Part shown: piece by piece, positions 1-11,017 of the stretch | Layout of the letters: the number at the start of each line of letters is the position of its first letter | Numbering within the stretch: position 1 is the stretch's first letter | Assembly: GCA_905221605.1 (NCBI GenBank) | Contig: CAJNDS010000376.1 | Location: 62,001-126,000, forward strand | Source of the DNA: Symbiodinium natans | Taxonomy: Eukaryota > Sar > Dinophyceae > Suessiales > Symbiodiniaceae | Direction of reading: 5' to 3' | DNA length: 64,000 nucleotides | Notes under the pieces: model-generated | Seen by the model: the letters and a program-made list of their open reading frames with translations, nothing else | Told to the model about the DNA's origin: nothing | The model's database searches: none | Translations under genes and position numbers: made by a program

Positions 1-121
1 GTTTATACGGAGTACATCTACAAGCAGCTGGACGATGGGACTCTCGCTTGAGACTTAAGACTCAGCTTGTCGGGCATTGAGTATCGGAAACACTTCATAT
101 CTGAGCTACACAGAAGCTCAG

Positions 122-737
122 GAGATGGAGGCGAAAAAAAAAAGGAGTTGAACAAGATATGGTGGCATCGGGCGAGGATATCGTCGCGACAGCGCTGGTT
201 TCACACAAAAAACAATGGACCGGTATGTGGAACATTTTCGGAAAGAAAACATACCTGGAAATTAAAATTCCCTCGACAGCATGCAGTTTGGAAGCATGAG
301 TTGTTGCTTTATTTCAATGCCGATTCGGTGATGCATTACATTCGCTTGTGACATGTGTTTTGCAAGTCAAGTCAGGTGATCAGTTGGATAAGTGTGTCCA
401 GAACGTTGGCCATGGTCTGGTTGGATTTGTGGATGCCCCGCTGGTGTGCTTTGGCGATCAGCTGCTGACCATGGTCAAGAAGACTAAACGCAAGATAACC
501 CACGAGCACCTTGGACTGTTGGTGCCTGCATGACTCCGACTAGTTCCAACAGCCTGTTATGTAGTGTACGCGAATATGCGATTGTATGAAGTAGACCATA
601 CACAGTATCCTATGTAGTTAGACAGTGCTATATGAGCCGAGGTGTCGCCACGTGGCCGCTTTGGGATCCTGCGCGATAAATTACACAGCAAAGGTGAAGA
701 TTGACAACTTTGAATTGAACCAGAATCTGGTGTCTCG
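122..737 (+). CDS. three-exon fragment of an unrecognised gene
   Basis: Three coding segments join in consistent phase: 122-222 (frame through MVASGEDIVATALVSHKK), a GTATGT donor at 223 in phase 1; 376-473 (GDQLDKCVQNVGHGLVGFVD), acceptor TCAG, donor GTCAAG; and 694-737 (VKIDNFELNQNLVS), acceptor AAAG, donor GTATGT. All acceptors are AG followed by G. I do not recognise the family and see no motif. The reading frame at the left edge (1-51, ending in TGA) contains YTEYIYKQLDDGTLA and may be another exon of the same gene, but its phase does not link to 122. A further possible segment is 1013-1078 (QRLSASSKASMVPFDP). The gene is partial at both ends. Confidence 0.45.
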
Positions 738-1489
738 GTATGTTACGACTGCCCGCCCTAAGTTGTGCTTTGCCAGGGGGTGGGTGAGTTGGTTGCGACC
801 TGTCGGTGACCCTTGACGACAGTGTACTGTTTTCTGCGGACTACATAGCCGCACTGCTAGAGTGATCCTGAGAAGGATTTGTTTTTTGGGAGACTGCTAG
901 TTATTCAGCCCAAAGATTATCCCCAAAGATTCAGCATTCCAGCTTTAGGGAAACTACCATCCAACGCACATCTGGTATCTGTGACGTGTGCAGTTTAGTA
1001 TGGTATGGGATAGCAGTGTGCAGTATGGACAGCGGCTGTCGGCTTCAAGTAAAGCCAGCATGGTACCTTTTGACCCTAAAGGGGGGGGGTGTTTTTTTTT
1101 CGAGAACTTTTTTTCGCGCTTTTTTTGGGGGATAGGAAAACCTTTAATTTCTCTTTTCAGGAGGATACCTCTATTTTTTGCTCGCAAGGGAACATTTCTT
1201 TTCCCTGCAAACCTGGAAGAGAGAGGGGCCTGGGGCTGGGGAGGATAGAGGAAGAAGAGGACAGAAAGAAAGAAAGGAAGGACCGAAACTGAGACGAAAG
1301 AAAGTAAAGGATGTGAGAGAAAGAAAGGTGTTTGCAAATAGGGTCGCTGCCCCCCCCCCCCCCCCCCCCCAACCACCCCCCCCCCCCCCCGTGGGTGGTT
1401 TAAATAGGGTTTATTTGGAAGCTGAGAGTCGTTTTTCGGTGTGGTAGATAGAAAGGAAAGGGATGAGAAAGTAGCGAAAGGAGCTCTTC
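738..1489. other. no confident gene; homopolymer-rich stretch
   Basis: Apart from the possible exon at 1013-1078 nothing coding is convincing. From about 1080 the sequence becomes homopolymeric (G runs, T runs, purine-rich AGAAAGAAAGG) and ends in two long C runs near 1351-1390. The overlapping open frames here on both strands are products of that composition. Confidence 0.6.
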
Positions 1490-4123
1490 AATTCCCTTCC
1501 TTATCTCCTATGCTCTTTTCCTTATTCATTGCAACAGGAGAAGACAGGAAAAGGGCCTCCATTCCCCTCTTGTTCTTCCTTTCTTGTGTTTTTGTCATTT
1601 AAAGGGAACAGGAGAAGAGAAGGGAAAGAGAAGGAGAGAGGAGCGATAAAAGGAACACAATTTTAATGGGAAGGGCCAAGAAAAGAACGGAAGAGAGATG
1701 AATAAAGGAGAGGGAGAGACAAAACAAGGCTCAAAGAAGATGGCACTCTTCTTTATCTATCCTCTCTTCCTTATCTATCCCTTCCCTCTTTCTTATCGAA
1801 ATAAGAAAAACAAAAGGAAGAAATATGAAAAGGAGAAGGGTAAGGAAAAGAGCAGAAGAGACAGGCCGAAAAGAGGGATATGATGAAATATGGCAAGGTC
1901 CACGCGCAAGGAGTCACCCTCTGCTTACCCTTCCACTGCTTTATCATACAAGTTCCTTTCTTGTGGTTTATCAGATAAGAGGAAACAGAAAGAGAGAAGG
2001 GACAGAGAAGTGAGAGAGGAGAGACAACAAGGAGGCCATTTTGATTTTCTGGAAGGGTATTGAAAAGAAGAGAAGAGACAAGAAACAAGGAGACGGATGG
2101 CACTCTTCTTTATCTATCATCTCTCCCTTCCTTGTCTCTCCCGTTTCCCTCTATAATTGAAAAGACAAGACTATTCTTGCTCTTCGCAGATCTCTCTCCT
2201 CTTCAGGAAGCCCCCTTGCCCGTAGTTTGCTTGCTTTCTGAAACGACAAGGAAAACAACACATAGAAGAGAGGAAAGGGAATGAAACAATAGGCAGTGGA
2301 GCTCTTCAGTGTCTTTCCCTATTTATTTTCTTCTTTTTCTCTTTCATTCAATAAGGAAAAGAAGCTTCCTTTTGTGTGTCTTTGAGATTGAAAGGAGAAC
2401 AAGAGAAGGGAAGGGAGAGAGAAAGGAGAGATGAGAGGGAGAGATAACAAGGATGCCATTTTCTGGAAGCGCAACTGCACCGGAATGTGGCCACAACAAG
2501 CAGGCCAGGGAGGCTCAGGCGGGGCAAGTCTCTCCTTAATTAGAAACAACCAATCTTGCTCTTCACAGATAGGTGCCCTTCTTCCTCTTCAAAATATCGC
2601 CTTTCCCTGATTTTGCTTTTTGAAGCGACTAAAAAAACCAACAGATAAGAAGAGAGGACAGGGAATGACTAGGTAAGGAGAGGAGCTCTTCAATGTCCCT
2701 CCCTTCTCTTATGTTACTTTTCCTTCTTGGAGGGGGGGGTCCTTTTTTCTCCCTTGAAGATGCAGAAACTGATCAAAAAGGACACCCGTTCCATCGCCCA
2801 TTTACTCTTCAATTCCCTTCCTTATCTCCCATGCTCTTTGCCTTATTCATTGCAACAGGAGAAGACAGGAAAAGGGCCTCCATTCCCCTCTTGTTCTTCC
2901 TTTCTTGTGCTCTTGTCATATAAAGGGGAACAGGAGAAGAGAAGGGACAGCGAAGGAGAGAGGAGCGATAAAAGGAACACAATTTTAATGGGAAGAGCCA
3001 AGAAAAGAATAGAAGAGAGATGAATACAGGAGAGGGAGAGACAAAACAAGGCGCAGAGAAGATGGCACTCTTCTTAATCTATCCCCTCTCCCTTATCTCT
3101 CCCTTCCCTCTTCTTTGCGAAATAGGAAATACTAAACAGGAAGAATTATGAAAAGGAGAAGGGTAAGGAAAAGAGCAGAAGAGATAGGCCGAGAAGAGGG
3201 ATATGATGAAGTATGGCAAGGTCCACGTGCAAGGAGTCACCCTCTGCTTGCCCTTCCACTGCCTTATCATACAAGTTCCTTGCTTGTGGTTTATCAGTTA
3301 AACGGAAACAGAAGGAGAGAAGGGAAAGAGAAGTGAGATCTCTCCCTTCCTTGTCTCTCCGTTTTCCCTCTATAATTAAAAATGAGGTGCCCTCTCTCCT
3401 CTTCAGGAACCCGTTCACTTTTTCCGTTTGGGAACAAGGAAAAGAACAGAGGCGATAGGGCGAGAGGAGGGATTTGCTGAAGCATGGGGAGGGTCTACGG
3501 GCAAGGAGCCAACCCCGCTCACTTTCCCCATCCATTGAAACAGGAGAAGAAAGGAACAGGGCCTCCATTCCCATCTTGTTCTTCCTTTATTGCGTTTTTG
3601 TCATTTAAAGGGGAACAGGAGAAGAGAAGGAAAGAGAGAGGAGCGATAAAAGGAACACAATTTTAATGGTAAGAGCCAAGAAAAGAATAGAAGAGAGATG
3701 AATACAGGAGAGGGAGAGACAAAACAAGGTGCAAGGAAGCACTCTTCTTTATCTATCCTCTCTCCCTTATCTCTGCAAGGAATAGAACAGACAGGAAGCA
3801 AAAAGACGGAGTGACAAGACTTGTCGCAAAGCTTTATATATCTCCCTTGTCTCTCCCTAATTAGAAAAAACCAATCTTGCTATTCACAGATAGGTGCCCT
3901 CCTCCTCTTCAGGAAATCGCCTTTCCCTTATTTTGCTTCTTGAAGCGACGAAAAAAAACAACGGATAAGAAGAGAGGACAGGGAATGACTAAGTAAAGAA
4001 AGGAGCTCTTCAATGTCCCTCCCTATCTCTTATGTTACTTTTCCTTCTTGGGGAGGGGGTCCTTTTTCTCCCTTGAAGATGCAGAAACTGATCAAAAAGG
4101 ACACCCGTTCCATCGCCCATATA
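1490..4123. repeat. 1.3-kb purine/pyrimidine mosaic, two tandem copies
   Basis: The block 1490-2800 recurs with few changes at about 2806-4123 (offset about 1,315-1,323 bp). Matching landmarks are TTCATTGCAACAGGAGAAGA (1525 and 2845), ATGAAAAGGAGAAGGGTAAG (1825 and 3148) and GATGCAGAAACTGATCAAAA (2759 and 4077). A third partial copy of the first 200 bases lies at about 3540-3740. The block alternates long purine-only and pyrimidine-only runs, which explains the many short open frames on both strands. No protein signature or terminal repeats were seen. Confidence 0.75.
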
Positions 4124-4205
4124 TAGGGAGAGAGAAATCATGAGCATCAGCTGGGTTTGCTGCGCCACTCAAAACTTCTCAAGTGACCTAGGCACACTCT
4201 GCGCC

Positions 4206-4242
4206 TATCAGAGTACATTACAAGTACAAGTACAAGTACAAG
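4206..4242 (+). repeat. short TACAAG microsatellite
   Basis: Several copies of a hexamer (ACAAGT) in tandem just upstream of a G run at 4287-4304 and the 87-bp array. Confidence 0.7.
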
Positions 4243-4384
4243 CTTTCGTTTTTGAGGTAGAGGGCACGAAAGGTGGAGGAGGGCTGGGGGGGGGGGGGGG
4301 GGGTAAAAGAATTATATAAAGCTACTTATAAAGTTTATAAAGTTCAAATGAAGTGGGCTCTTTGTTTTTCTCCATTGGCTAATT

Positions 4385-5020
4385 TTGGGCAACATTTGCC
4401 CTTTTGGCACAATTTGGCCCCAAAAAAACGGCCCCAAAGGGCCCAACAATGGGAAACGTGCGGCTCGATTTGGCCAAATTTAGCCGGACAGTCTGCGGGC
4501 AAAATTTGGCCAAATCGGGCTGCTCGTCGTACGCGATGAGAAGGGCGCGGCTCGATTTGGCCAAATTTTGCTGGGCAGTCTGCGGGCAAAGTTTGGCCAA
4601 ATCGGGCTGCTCTTCGTAGGCGATGAGAAAGGCGCGGCTCGATTTGGCCAAATTTTGCCGGGCAGCTTTCGGGCAAAATTTGGCCAAACCGGGCTGCTCT
4701 TCGTAGGCGATGAGAAAAGCGCGGCTCGATTTGGGCAAATTTTTGCCAGGCAGCCTTCGCCCAAAATTTGGCCAAATCGGGCTGCTTTTCGTATGCGATG
4801 AGAAATACGCGGCTCGATTTGGCCAAATTTTGCCGGGCAGCCTTCGGGCAAAATTTGGCCAAATCGGGCTGCTCTTCGTATGAGGCTGCCCGGCAAAATT
4901 TGGCCAAATCGAGCCGTGCATTTCTCATCGCGTACGACGAGCAGCCCGATTTGGCCAAATTTTGCCCGCAGACTGCCATGCAAAATTTGGCCAAATCGAG
5001 CCGCGCCTTTGTGGAGGCTC
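4385..5020. repeat. 87-bp tandem array that reverses direction
   Basis: The start CGGCTCGATTTGGCCAAAT recurs at 4461, 4548, 4635, 4722 and 4810, a period of 87-88 bp. At about 4880 the array turns over and the next 140 bases carry the unit in reverse complement, giving a large inverted repeat. Each unit also contains the palindrome ATTTGGCCAAAT twice. Since 87 is divisible by three, long open frames appear on both strands (for example 4344-5066 on the minus strand); I treat these as by-products. Confidence 0.85.
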
Positions 5021-5224
5021 GATTAAATAATTTAAAGAATTTCAATATTGGAGGCCCGAAAATCATGTAAATTGTTTAAATTGTTTAAATTTTTCCTTCC
5101 CCCCCCCCCACCAAGAAGCCCCCACAGGGTCTATTCGGAACCTGGCTCTCTTTTTAAAATTCGGTAGCCAAAAACCCCAGCCCCAGCTTCCAAATAAACC
5201 GTATTTCAGCCGCATCCCTCTGGG

Positions 5225-5475
5225 AAAGGGGTAATTTAAATATTTTATATAATGTAAATACTTAAAATAATTCAACAAATTAAATAAATTCAATAATTTA
5301 AATAATTTAAATAATTTAAATAATTTCAATAATTTAAATAATTTGAATAATTTAAACAATTTGAATAATTTGAAAAATTTAAATAGTTTAAATAATGTAA
5401 AAAAATAAATAATTTAAATAATTTAAATAGTTTAAATAATTTAAATAATTTAAATAATTTAGATAATAGTTTCCC
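5225..5475. repeat. AT-rich TTTAAATAA minisatellite
   Basis: Degenerate tandem copies of a roughly 9-bp unit (AATTTAAATA), almost pure A/T, bounded by C-rich runs at 5101-5110 and 5474-5500. The stretch after it (5500-5640) has several partly palindromic TTTAAAC/GTTTAAA motifs and no gene. Confidence 0.8.
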
Positions 5476-5814
5476 CCCCCCAGCCCCCCCCCCCCCCCCC
5501 CTATCTCCTCTCGGGTTAGCAAGAGTTTAAACTCTTGGAATAAACTTTTAAACTAGTTTAAAGAGTAGTTTAAACTCCTGGAACAAACTTGCTCACTAAT
5601 CGTTTTAACCGTTAGAATAAACCAACTAGCCTCCGCCTATTCTCCTTGTTCAAACGGCTGCCTCGGGGTGGGTTGTGGAAAGGGTTAGCATCTGGATATG
5701 TCGAGGGTATGGTGGGGTATCCTACATATCCTACCCAATGCATGAGATTCCGAGGTGGAGGGTTTGGTGGCCGCCTGCCCCCCGGACTTTGGCTTGAGAT
5801 CGGTCGAACCAGAG

Positions 5815-6450
5815 ATGGCCGGCACTTCCATGCGTTTCAAATTCGCAGCTCTGTCTGCAGTCTTACACTACGTAAATGAAGTTACCCCCCACCCCCCCCC
5901 GCCGCCCCCCCTTACGGTAGTTGATAGTGAGCAAGGCCCCATTCGGATGTAGTTACGTCTTGAGGAGACTAGGAGACTACTACTGTAGGGCCCAGGCTGG
6001 CATGTGCACCGATCAAAAGAATGGATGTTTCCGTATTTTGTTGCTAGATAGTACACATCTTACAGACGCACGTGAAGTCAGGCAGAGGATACTAGGCAGC
6101 TTGCCGGATTGCTGAGGACTGCTGCCAGGTCAACCAAGTTCCAATGGCCGTGGTGCCTCAGGGTAGTCTGGATGGGGGCGTGGCCAAGAACTGGGAAGGT
6201 CTGCGGGCTGTAGCGCTGTAACGTCATCTAAATGAGCCCAGAGCTACTGCTATGCAGGCATCTATTGCCCAAGAACCCTGGATGACTCGGGTCGTATGGC
6301 CTTCCAGCAGTTCAAGACCTTCCAGCCTGGGGCCTCTACAGAAGAATTGTTCAGCTACGACAAGCACAAGGGCCGGTGGTGCCTCTCCGGCGTTTCCTGT
6401 GCCAGCTCGGATGCCCCTTGGCCTTGGCCTTGCCCAGCACAGGGAACATG
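5815..6450 (+). CDS. start of a predicted secreted protein, exons 1-3
   Basis: Exon 1 (5815-5871) starts at ATG and encodes MAGTSMRFKFAALSAVLHY, a short basic then hydrophobic stretch like a signal peptide, before a GTAAAT donor. Exon 2 (6129-6198) encodes VNQVPMAVVPQGSLDGG and ends in phase 1 before GTCTGC. Exon 3 (6258-6450) continues in phase 1 with IYCPRTLDDSGRMAFQQF and ends before GTAACC. Phases agree across all three exons and each acceptor is AG|G. A Cys pair and Trp/Pro-rich end (LSGVSCASSDAPWPWP) suggest an extracellular segment. The family is not recognised. The start and signal-peptide reading are inference, since no transcript start can be seen. Confidence 0.45.
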
Positions 6451-6546
6451 GTAACCTGAAGAGGCACATGTAATTATACAAAGGAGTACTGTAGAAGTAC
6501 ACATACAAATAAGTTGGGATGAACTTCACGAGTTGGTAAAGCCAAG

Positions 6547-6884
6547 GCCGTTCACCCTTTGGATGCCTCCTTGGGGAACCATCAATGGCGTGTCGTGGCG
6601 GTCAGCGATTTTGATGCCGTCTTCGAGGCCCGAGGCGCTAAGCCGAACGCTGCAAGGCTCGCGGGCGCAAAGCCAGAGCCTCCTACTCTCATCAAGTTCG
6701 GAGCTGAAGACCCTGAGTATGCGGAAGAGTGCAAGGACCCAGGCTTTTAATCTGTGGCAAGCTTCTCTTGCCTGCAGTATGTTGATGCATGTGGGCTTGC
6801 AGGATGAGTCGCATCCTGGGTCAGCGGACTTTAACCGCAACAAGATGAACGAAGTTGCGGAAGGACTCGACGACGAGAACCCAT
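6547..6884 (+). CDS. exons 4-5 of the 5.8-kb gene (probable)
   Basis: Segment 6547-6735 (DASLGNHQWRVVAVSDFDAV through FGAEDPEYAEECK) and segment 6803-6884 (DESHPGSADFNRNKMNEVAE) join in phase 0 if the intron starts GA (AAG|GACCC...GCAG|GATGA). The second exon then meets GCAAGT, a strong GC-type donor. The start of the first segment does not match the phase of the previous exon, so a small exon may be missing. Function unknown. Confidence 0.4.
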
Positions 6885-6944
6885 GCAAGTGACCCGAGTC
6901 TGCCGCTCATCGAGAGAGATGTGCGCACCTTCAGTGTTGGCCAG

Positions 6945-8100
6945 GTACGTTTATGGCAAGCCACCAAAAGACAAGGACTTGAAAGAGGTGGAGGGTATGG
7001 GCTTCTGGAAAGCTATCAAGGGCGAGCCCTCCCAGCCAGGCGCGCGCGCGCGCCTTCTGGTGTAGGCCGTGAAAGCTGTGGCATTCATTCCATCAACCTT
7101 TTCTGGGTTGCAAGGCGTCTCCTACAAAGACGTGAAGGAATGCTCCTTGGCGAGCTCAGGATAACGAGAGTTGCAGGTTCAAAAGCAAGTCCAAGATGCG
7201 CTCGATGCCGGTCCCGATTTTCCTGTTCATTGTTCTATTGTGTTTGTCTAAGCATCCATATCCCCTACATTGCCCTACAGGAACTGACAAGACCCTGAAG
7301 CTGAAAGCGCACCAATCATTGGATGTCGCTGCGCAGCACTGCAAACTGTGCGATTCTGAGCGGTATCCAAGGTGCCGACGAGGAAGGCGAACGAGAACTC
7401 AATCTGGCAAAGAACGCCAAGGTGTGGTTTGGTTGCTGGAATCTGTAGAGACTTGCCTGAGCTTGTAACTTACTCCATCGTAGCCCATGCATCACGATCA
7501 TCCCAGCCTGGCCGACAGCTCTTTTTCAACAAGATGAAAGCAATTCCTGGAGCGTTTCGGCTGGCTGCGAAAATTAGCGCAGCTGTGCCGGATATGGTTG
7601 CGGCACCTTTTGGTGCTGGAATCCAAACCAAAGTTGGCGAGATAACAAAGACGATAGGCCTGGCAGTGCAGCACTTCGCGGGATGTTGCGGCACGGATCA
7701 GGCATGGAGAGCTGACATGAGCTGACTATGGCAGGCAACGTCGCGGAGCAGATAAAGGCGACCAAGATCAAGGTGGACAAAATGACGAAGAAAAACAAGG
7801 CAGCTGAGGAGAAGAAAAACTCCTGCCAGCCGGCGGAGCTCGGTTTTGCTCGGGTCTTCTGTGACCTGCACTGTATCAGAGACTCGGTGAGGACCGGATG
7901 TTACCGGATGTTAGGGTTGTGCCTGGCTTCTGCTTCTGCTCGTGTGTGTGGTACTAGCGGCAGCCCTTTCTCGATTGGCAGGAAGGGTGACAACGCCATT
8001 CTCCGCGCCATCGAGGGTGCGGTGGACGTCGTGGGCCAAAACACGCAGCTACTCCTGGAGCACTATGTGGCTCGCCTGTCTTTCAGTATCATGTTCTCAC
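6945..8100 (+). CDS. coding-like segments, exon limits unresolved
   Basis: Several protein-like stretches on the + strand: 6946-7040 (VYGKPPKDKDLKEVEGMGFW), 7503-7725 (KISAAVPDMVAAPFGAGIQT) and 7728-8100 (IKATKIKVDKMTKKNKAAEE, later AILRAIEGAVDVVGQNTQLL). They are rich in Ala, Lys and Glu and look helical. A GTGAGG donor follows 7886, and CAG acceptors precede 6945, 7735 and 7982. The frames do not link without guesswork. Likely part of the same gene as the flanking exons. Confidence 0.35.
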
Positions 8101-8904
8101 CGTGATGGCTGCTGCACTTCGTACTTCCGAGGATGCCATGAACTAAGTCAACTAGGTATCTCACTGCACGCGGGCGCATGCCAGCGGTCTAAGGTGGGGT
8201 TAATCAAGACGGAATCAAGCTCCGGAAGCGCCGGACTGGTTCAAGAGAGCCAGCAAATAAAGCGCAGTATTCATCAAAGCTTGCTGGAGATGGCGGCTAT
8301 CGCTCGTGAGGCTCCCGCAGGGCCGTAGGCCGTAGATCAGATTCCAAAGGGTGGGGCTGGGTCCGAGCAGCGCTCAAGCATTGTGTGCTGTTGGCTGTGT
8401 CCCTTCTGATGATTGCGTGGACATCTTTGCTAATCAGCTTCAAAGCAAGTTTTCTGCTGCAACACGCTCTGGTACAGGGGCGCCTGGAACCGCGTTCTTC
8501 CGTTGCAGCTCAACGTGTCATCCGGAGCTTCACGGCTCGCTGGGAAGGCGCAGCAGCTGCTGCAGGACCCTCAACCGAAAAATCATTAGGCTTCTGAGTT
8601 CTTGGGTCAGGGGGCTCAGCTAGCACTATTTGGGTGAAGAAGGGGATGCGTATACCGTATACCGTATACCCGGCCTTGAGCGCGAGCTGACGCTAAGAGG
8701 TTTGCACATGTTCGCTTGCACAAGGTGTAGATTCTGACACATGCTTATGCTTCAAATCTCGATCGTGGAGGCTTCTTTTAACATCTCCTAGAAGCTTGAA
8801 ACGAAATCATTTCCACCCAAAAGAGACGAGGACCCTGCACTTGGGGCAGAAATGGGTCTGCTGGGTGTTAAGCCCTCCTAGCCGTCCTAGTTGACCACAC
8901 CACA

Positions 8905-9294
8905 GTGCATGTGTCACTTGGAGGACCTGAAGGATGGAACACGACAAGGGAACTCCCCTTGAAGGCAATGGAAGAGGACCTCCAGCATGTGCACAGGGCA
9001 GTGGCATTGCTTGGCGGCCAAAGGCTTTCGCATGAGGAGGAGATCGAGCATGAGGCCTTGCAGACAGCAGCTGCCACCAATAGGCTCTTGGAAATGAAAG
9101 CCCAAGCACTGGGCATCTACCAGCAGACTGCTGCAGCACGAAAGCTGGAACAACAAGTCCTGATGGTCGGTGTTGGCAACTTCTCGGTGTTGCATTTGCT
9201 GGAGCATCAGACCGTGCAGGAAGCGCAGGAGGCCATGAGGCTCTTTGATGCCATGTGGTGGAATGTTCGGAGGCACCTGGATGAGTACCTTCAG
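8905..9294 (+). CDS. helical exon, unrecognised protein
   Basis: An open frame of about 130 codons rich in Glu, Gln, Ala, Leu (e.g. MEEDLQHVHRAVALLGGQ, EIEHEALQTAAATNRLLEMK), predicted helical. It ends CTTCAG|GCTCGA at 9294 and continues in phase 0 at 9365, a GC-AG intron of 70 bp; without splicing the frame stops at 9315. The 5' end of the exon lies near 8893-8930 and is not fixed. Confidence 0.5.
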
Positions 9295-9364
9295 GCTCGA
9301 AGCCGAGCCGCCTGAGCAATCTTGTTGGCAGTTTTTTCTTTGGGTTTTGTCTTGAGCCCCGGAG

Positions 9365-9792
9365 GCAGCTGACGAGCACATCTCTGCCATGCGCGGGGCC
9401 AGCAACGTGCTTCAAAGCTACACAGCTGCTTGCCGAGCCAGCTTCGCGCAGCTGAAGGCTGCTTACGGTTCCTCCGCACGAGCGCAGCAGAAGGCCCACC
9501 AGCTTCTCACAAAGACGTGGACCTCTGTGGTGTCGCTGCTGGGCAACATGGCTTCGCAGATTCAGGATGGTGGCCTCTTCACCAAACTTGTTCTGCAGGA
9601 CCTCGAGGCGATGCGTGGAACCATCTTACAGAGCATGACACCGCGCGAAAGTTTGGCCTTCTGCGCCAACGCCACAACTGGCCTGCTCATTTTGCAGGAT
9701 AGGCTAGGGCATGCTTTGACGTCTGGCTTCAGTGGGCAAACGCAGCGGCAACTGGCCACACTCTTCTGGGAGCTTGTAATGTTGCAGGACAG
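9365..9792 (+). CDS. helical exon, unrecognised protein
   Basis: Begins after GGAG with AADEHISAMRGASNVLQSY and runs through amphipathic helical sequence (LLTKTWTSVVSLLGNMASQI, LVLQDLEAMRGTILQSM) to GACAG|GTATGA in phase 2. The phase matches both neighbours. Hydrophobic residues are spaced as in a helical bundle; no known domain was recognised. Confidence 0.55.
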
Positions 9793-9905
9793 GTATGAGT
9801 GGAGCGGAATGGGCCATCCTCCAGATCTGGAGGCTGGACACTTGTAAATAACCTCAAGACGAAACAAAGCTCAACTGACCGGCAACTGTCTTTCGAATCA
9901 CCTAG

Positions 9906-10632
9906 GCCCCTCGCATTCGGAAGCCGAGCCCCGTGTTTTTCGCCCTCCGAGGTTGCCGAGGAGTCCGCAGCCCGGCTCCAGTCGGCCATGTTGTCGGGCA
10001 CGGAGATGGTGCTGCCGGCCTTGGTAGCACGGTGGCGCTCCGAGGAATGCGCAGACTCGCGAGTTCAAACCGTTCCACAAGCCACTCAAACCTCAAGGCT
10101 TCCAATTCTTCCAAAGGGCGCCTCTATGCTGCAAGGCCAAGGGCTTCAAGAGCAAGCCACAAAGCCACAGGAGGCGAAAGCTCCTCTCTGGCACCCTATG
10201 TGCCGGTATGTCCACGAAGACCCATCCATCCGGGACCTCGAAAGGCCACTGCCGAAGAAGAAGAACTTGGCCCTGAGTCAGCGGAGTGGGGAGCTACAAA
10301 AGCCAGACACACCTCCCATCGAGCTGATCCAGATGTCCGCAACTTCGGGAGCACGTGCTGAGGGGGAAAAGGATATTTCAGAACTCAACTCTTTCGAAAG
10401 TCCGACAGCGATTCCAACTTGTCGCGCACCTTTGGAAATCCAATACTACAACGCAGCGGCCCTCTTCGTCGGCGCCATGCAGCAGAGTGTCTACCATGCC
10501 TGGAATGAGCTTCAGCGGTGGCAAGCAACTAGTCTGGAGCAGGTTGCTTTCAAGATCGCGGAGAAGGCTCAGACCTGGCACGGCCTCGAGAAGATGCCGG
10601 CGGACTGGCAGACCAGCTCTGGACCTAACTCG
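9906..10632 (+). CDS. long exon, unrecognised helical/linker protein
   Basis: Follows the 9365-9792 exon in phase 2 after CCTAG. It begins PLAFGSRAPCFSPSEVAEE and contains a helical part (EMVLPALVARWRSEECA), a low-complexity Pro/Lys linker (ERPLPKKKNLALSQRSG) and a second helical part (LQRWQATSLEQVAFKIAEKA). It ends before GTACTG in phase 0. At 243 codons it is one of the longest exons in the window. No catalytic motif seen. Confidence 0.5.
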
Positions 10633-10729
10633 GTACTGCTTTTTCCATGTTCCCAAGAATAAGATTATGTGATCGCAATCGTAGTGCATCATCGGTCTCT
10701 ATCATTTTCGAACTGCTTGAGGCTATGAG

Positions 10730-11017
10730 AATCTGAAAGCACGATCAGAACGCTTGTCTGGGGCAGACACCTTCTTGGACGACCTTCTTTTTGACGATTG
10801 CCAGCTGCGTTGGCAAGTTTTCCATGAGAAGGTCATTTTGGCATCTGCCAGAGAATCCACCACGGACAACGAAAAGGTGGCGAAGGTAGAGCAATACCTC
10901 CAAGAGTTTCGCAGGCAGGCAAAGGATTCACTGTGGGCTGCGCTTGCAACAGATCTCGGCTTTTCAACGAAAGCCAAATGCAGCTACGAGAACTGGCTCT
11001 TTAGTCATAGATTTTAA
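10730..11017 (+). CDS. possible last exon of the 5.8-11-kb gene
   Basis: Frame in phase 0 with the previous exon: ERLSGADTFLDDLLFDDCQL, then charged helical sequence (ESTTDNEKVAKVEQYLQEF), ending CSYENWLFSHRF and TAA at 11015-11017. The stop could be the true end, or the exon may be spliced before it. The acceptor (ATGAG|AATC) breaks the usual AG|G rule, so the left boundary is uncertain. Confidence 0.45.
   Translation, partial: NLKARSERLSGADTFLDDLLFDDCQLRWQVFHEKVILASARESTTDNEKVAKVEQYLQEFRRQAKDSLWAALATDLGFSTKAKCSYENWLFSHRF

Noticed and set aside
4344-5066. 240-codon minus-strand open frame with LAKF/QPDLAKFCP repeats
   Set aside because: It is read from the 87-bp tandem array; unit length divisible by three keeps several frames open on both strands.
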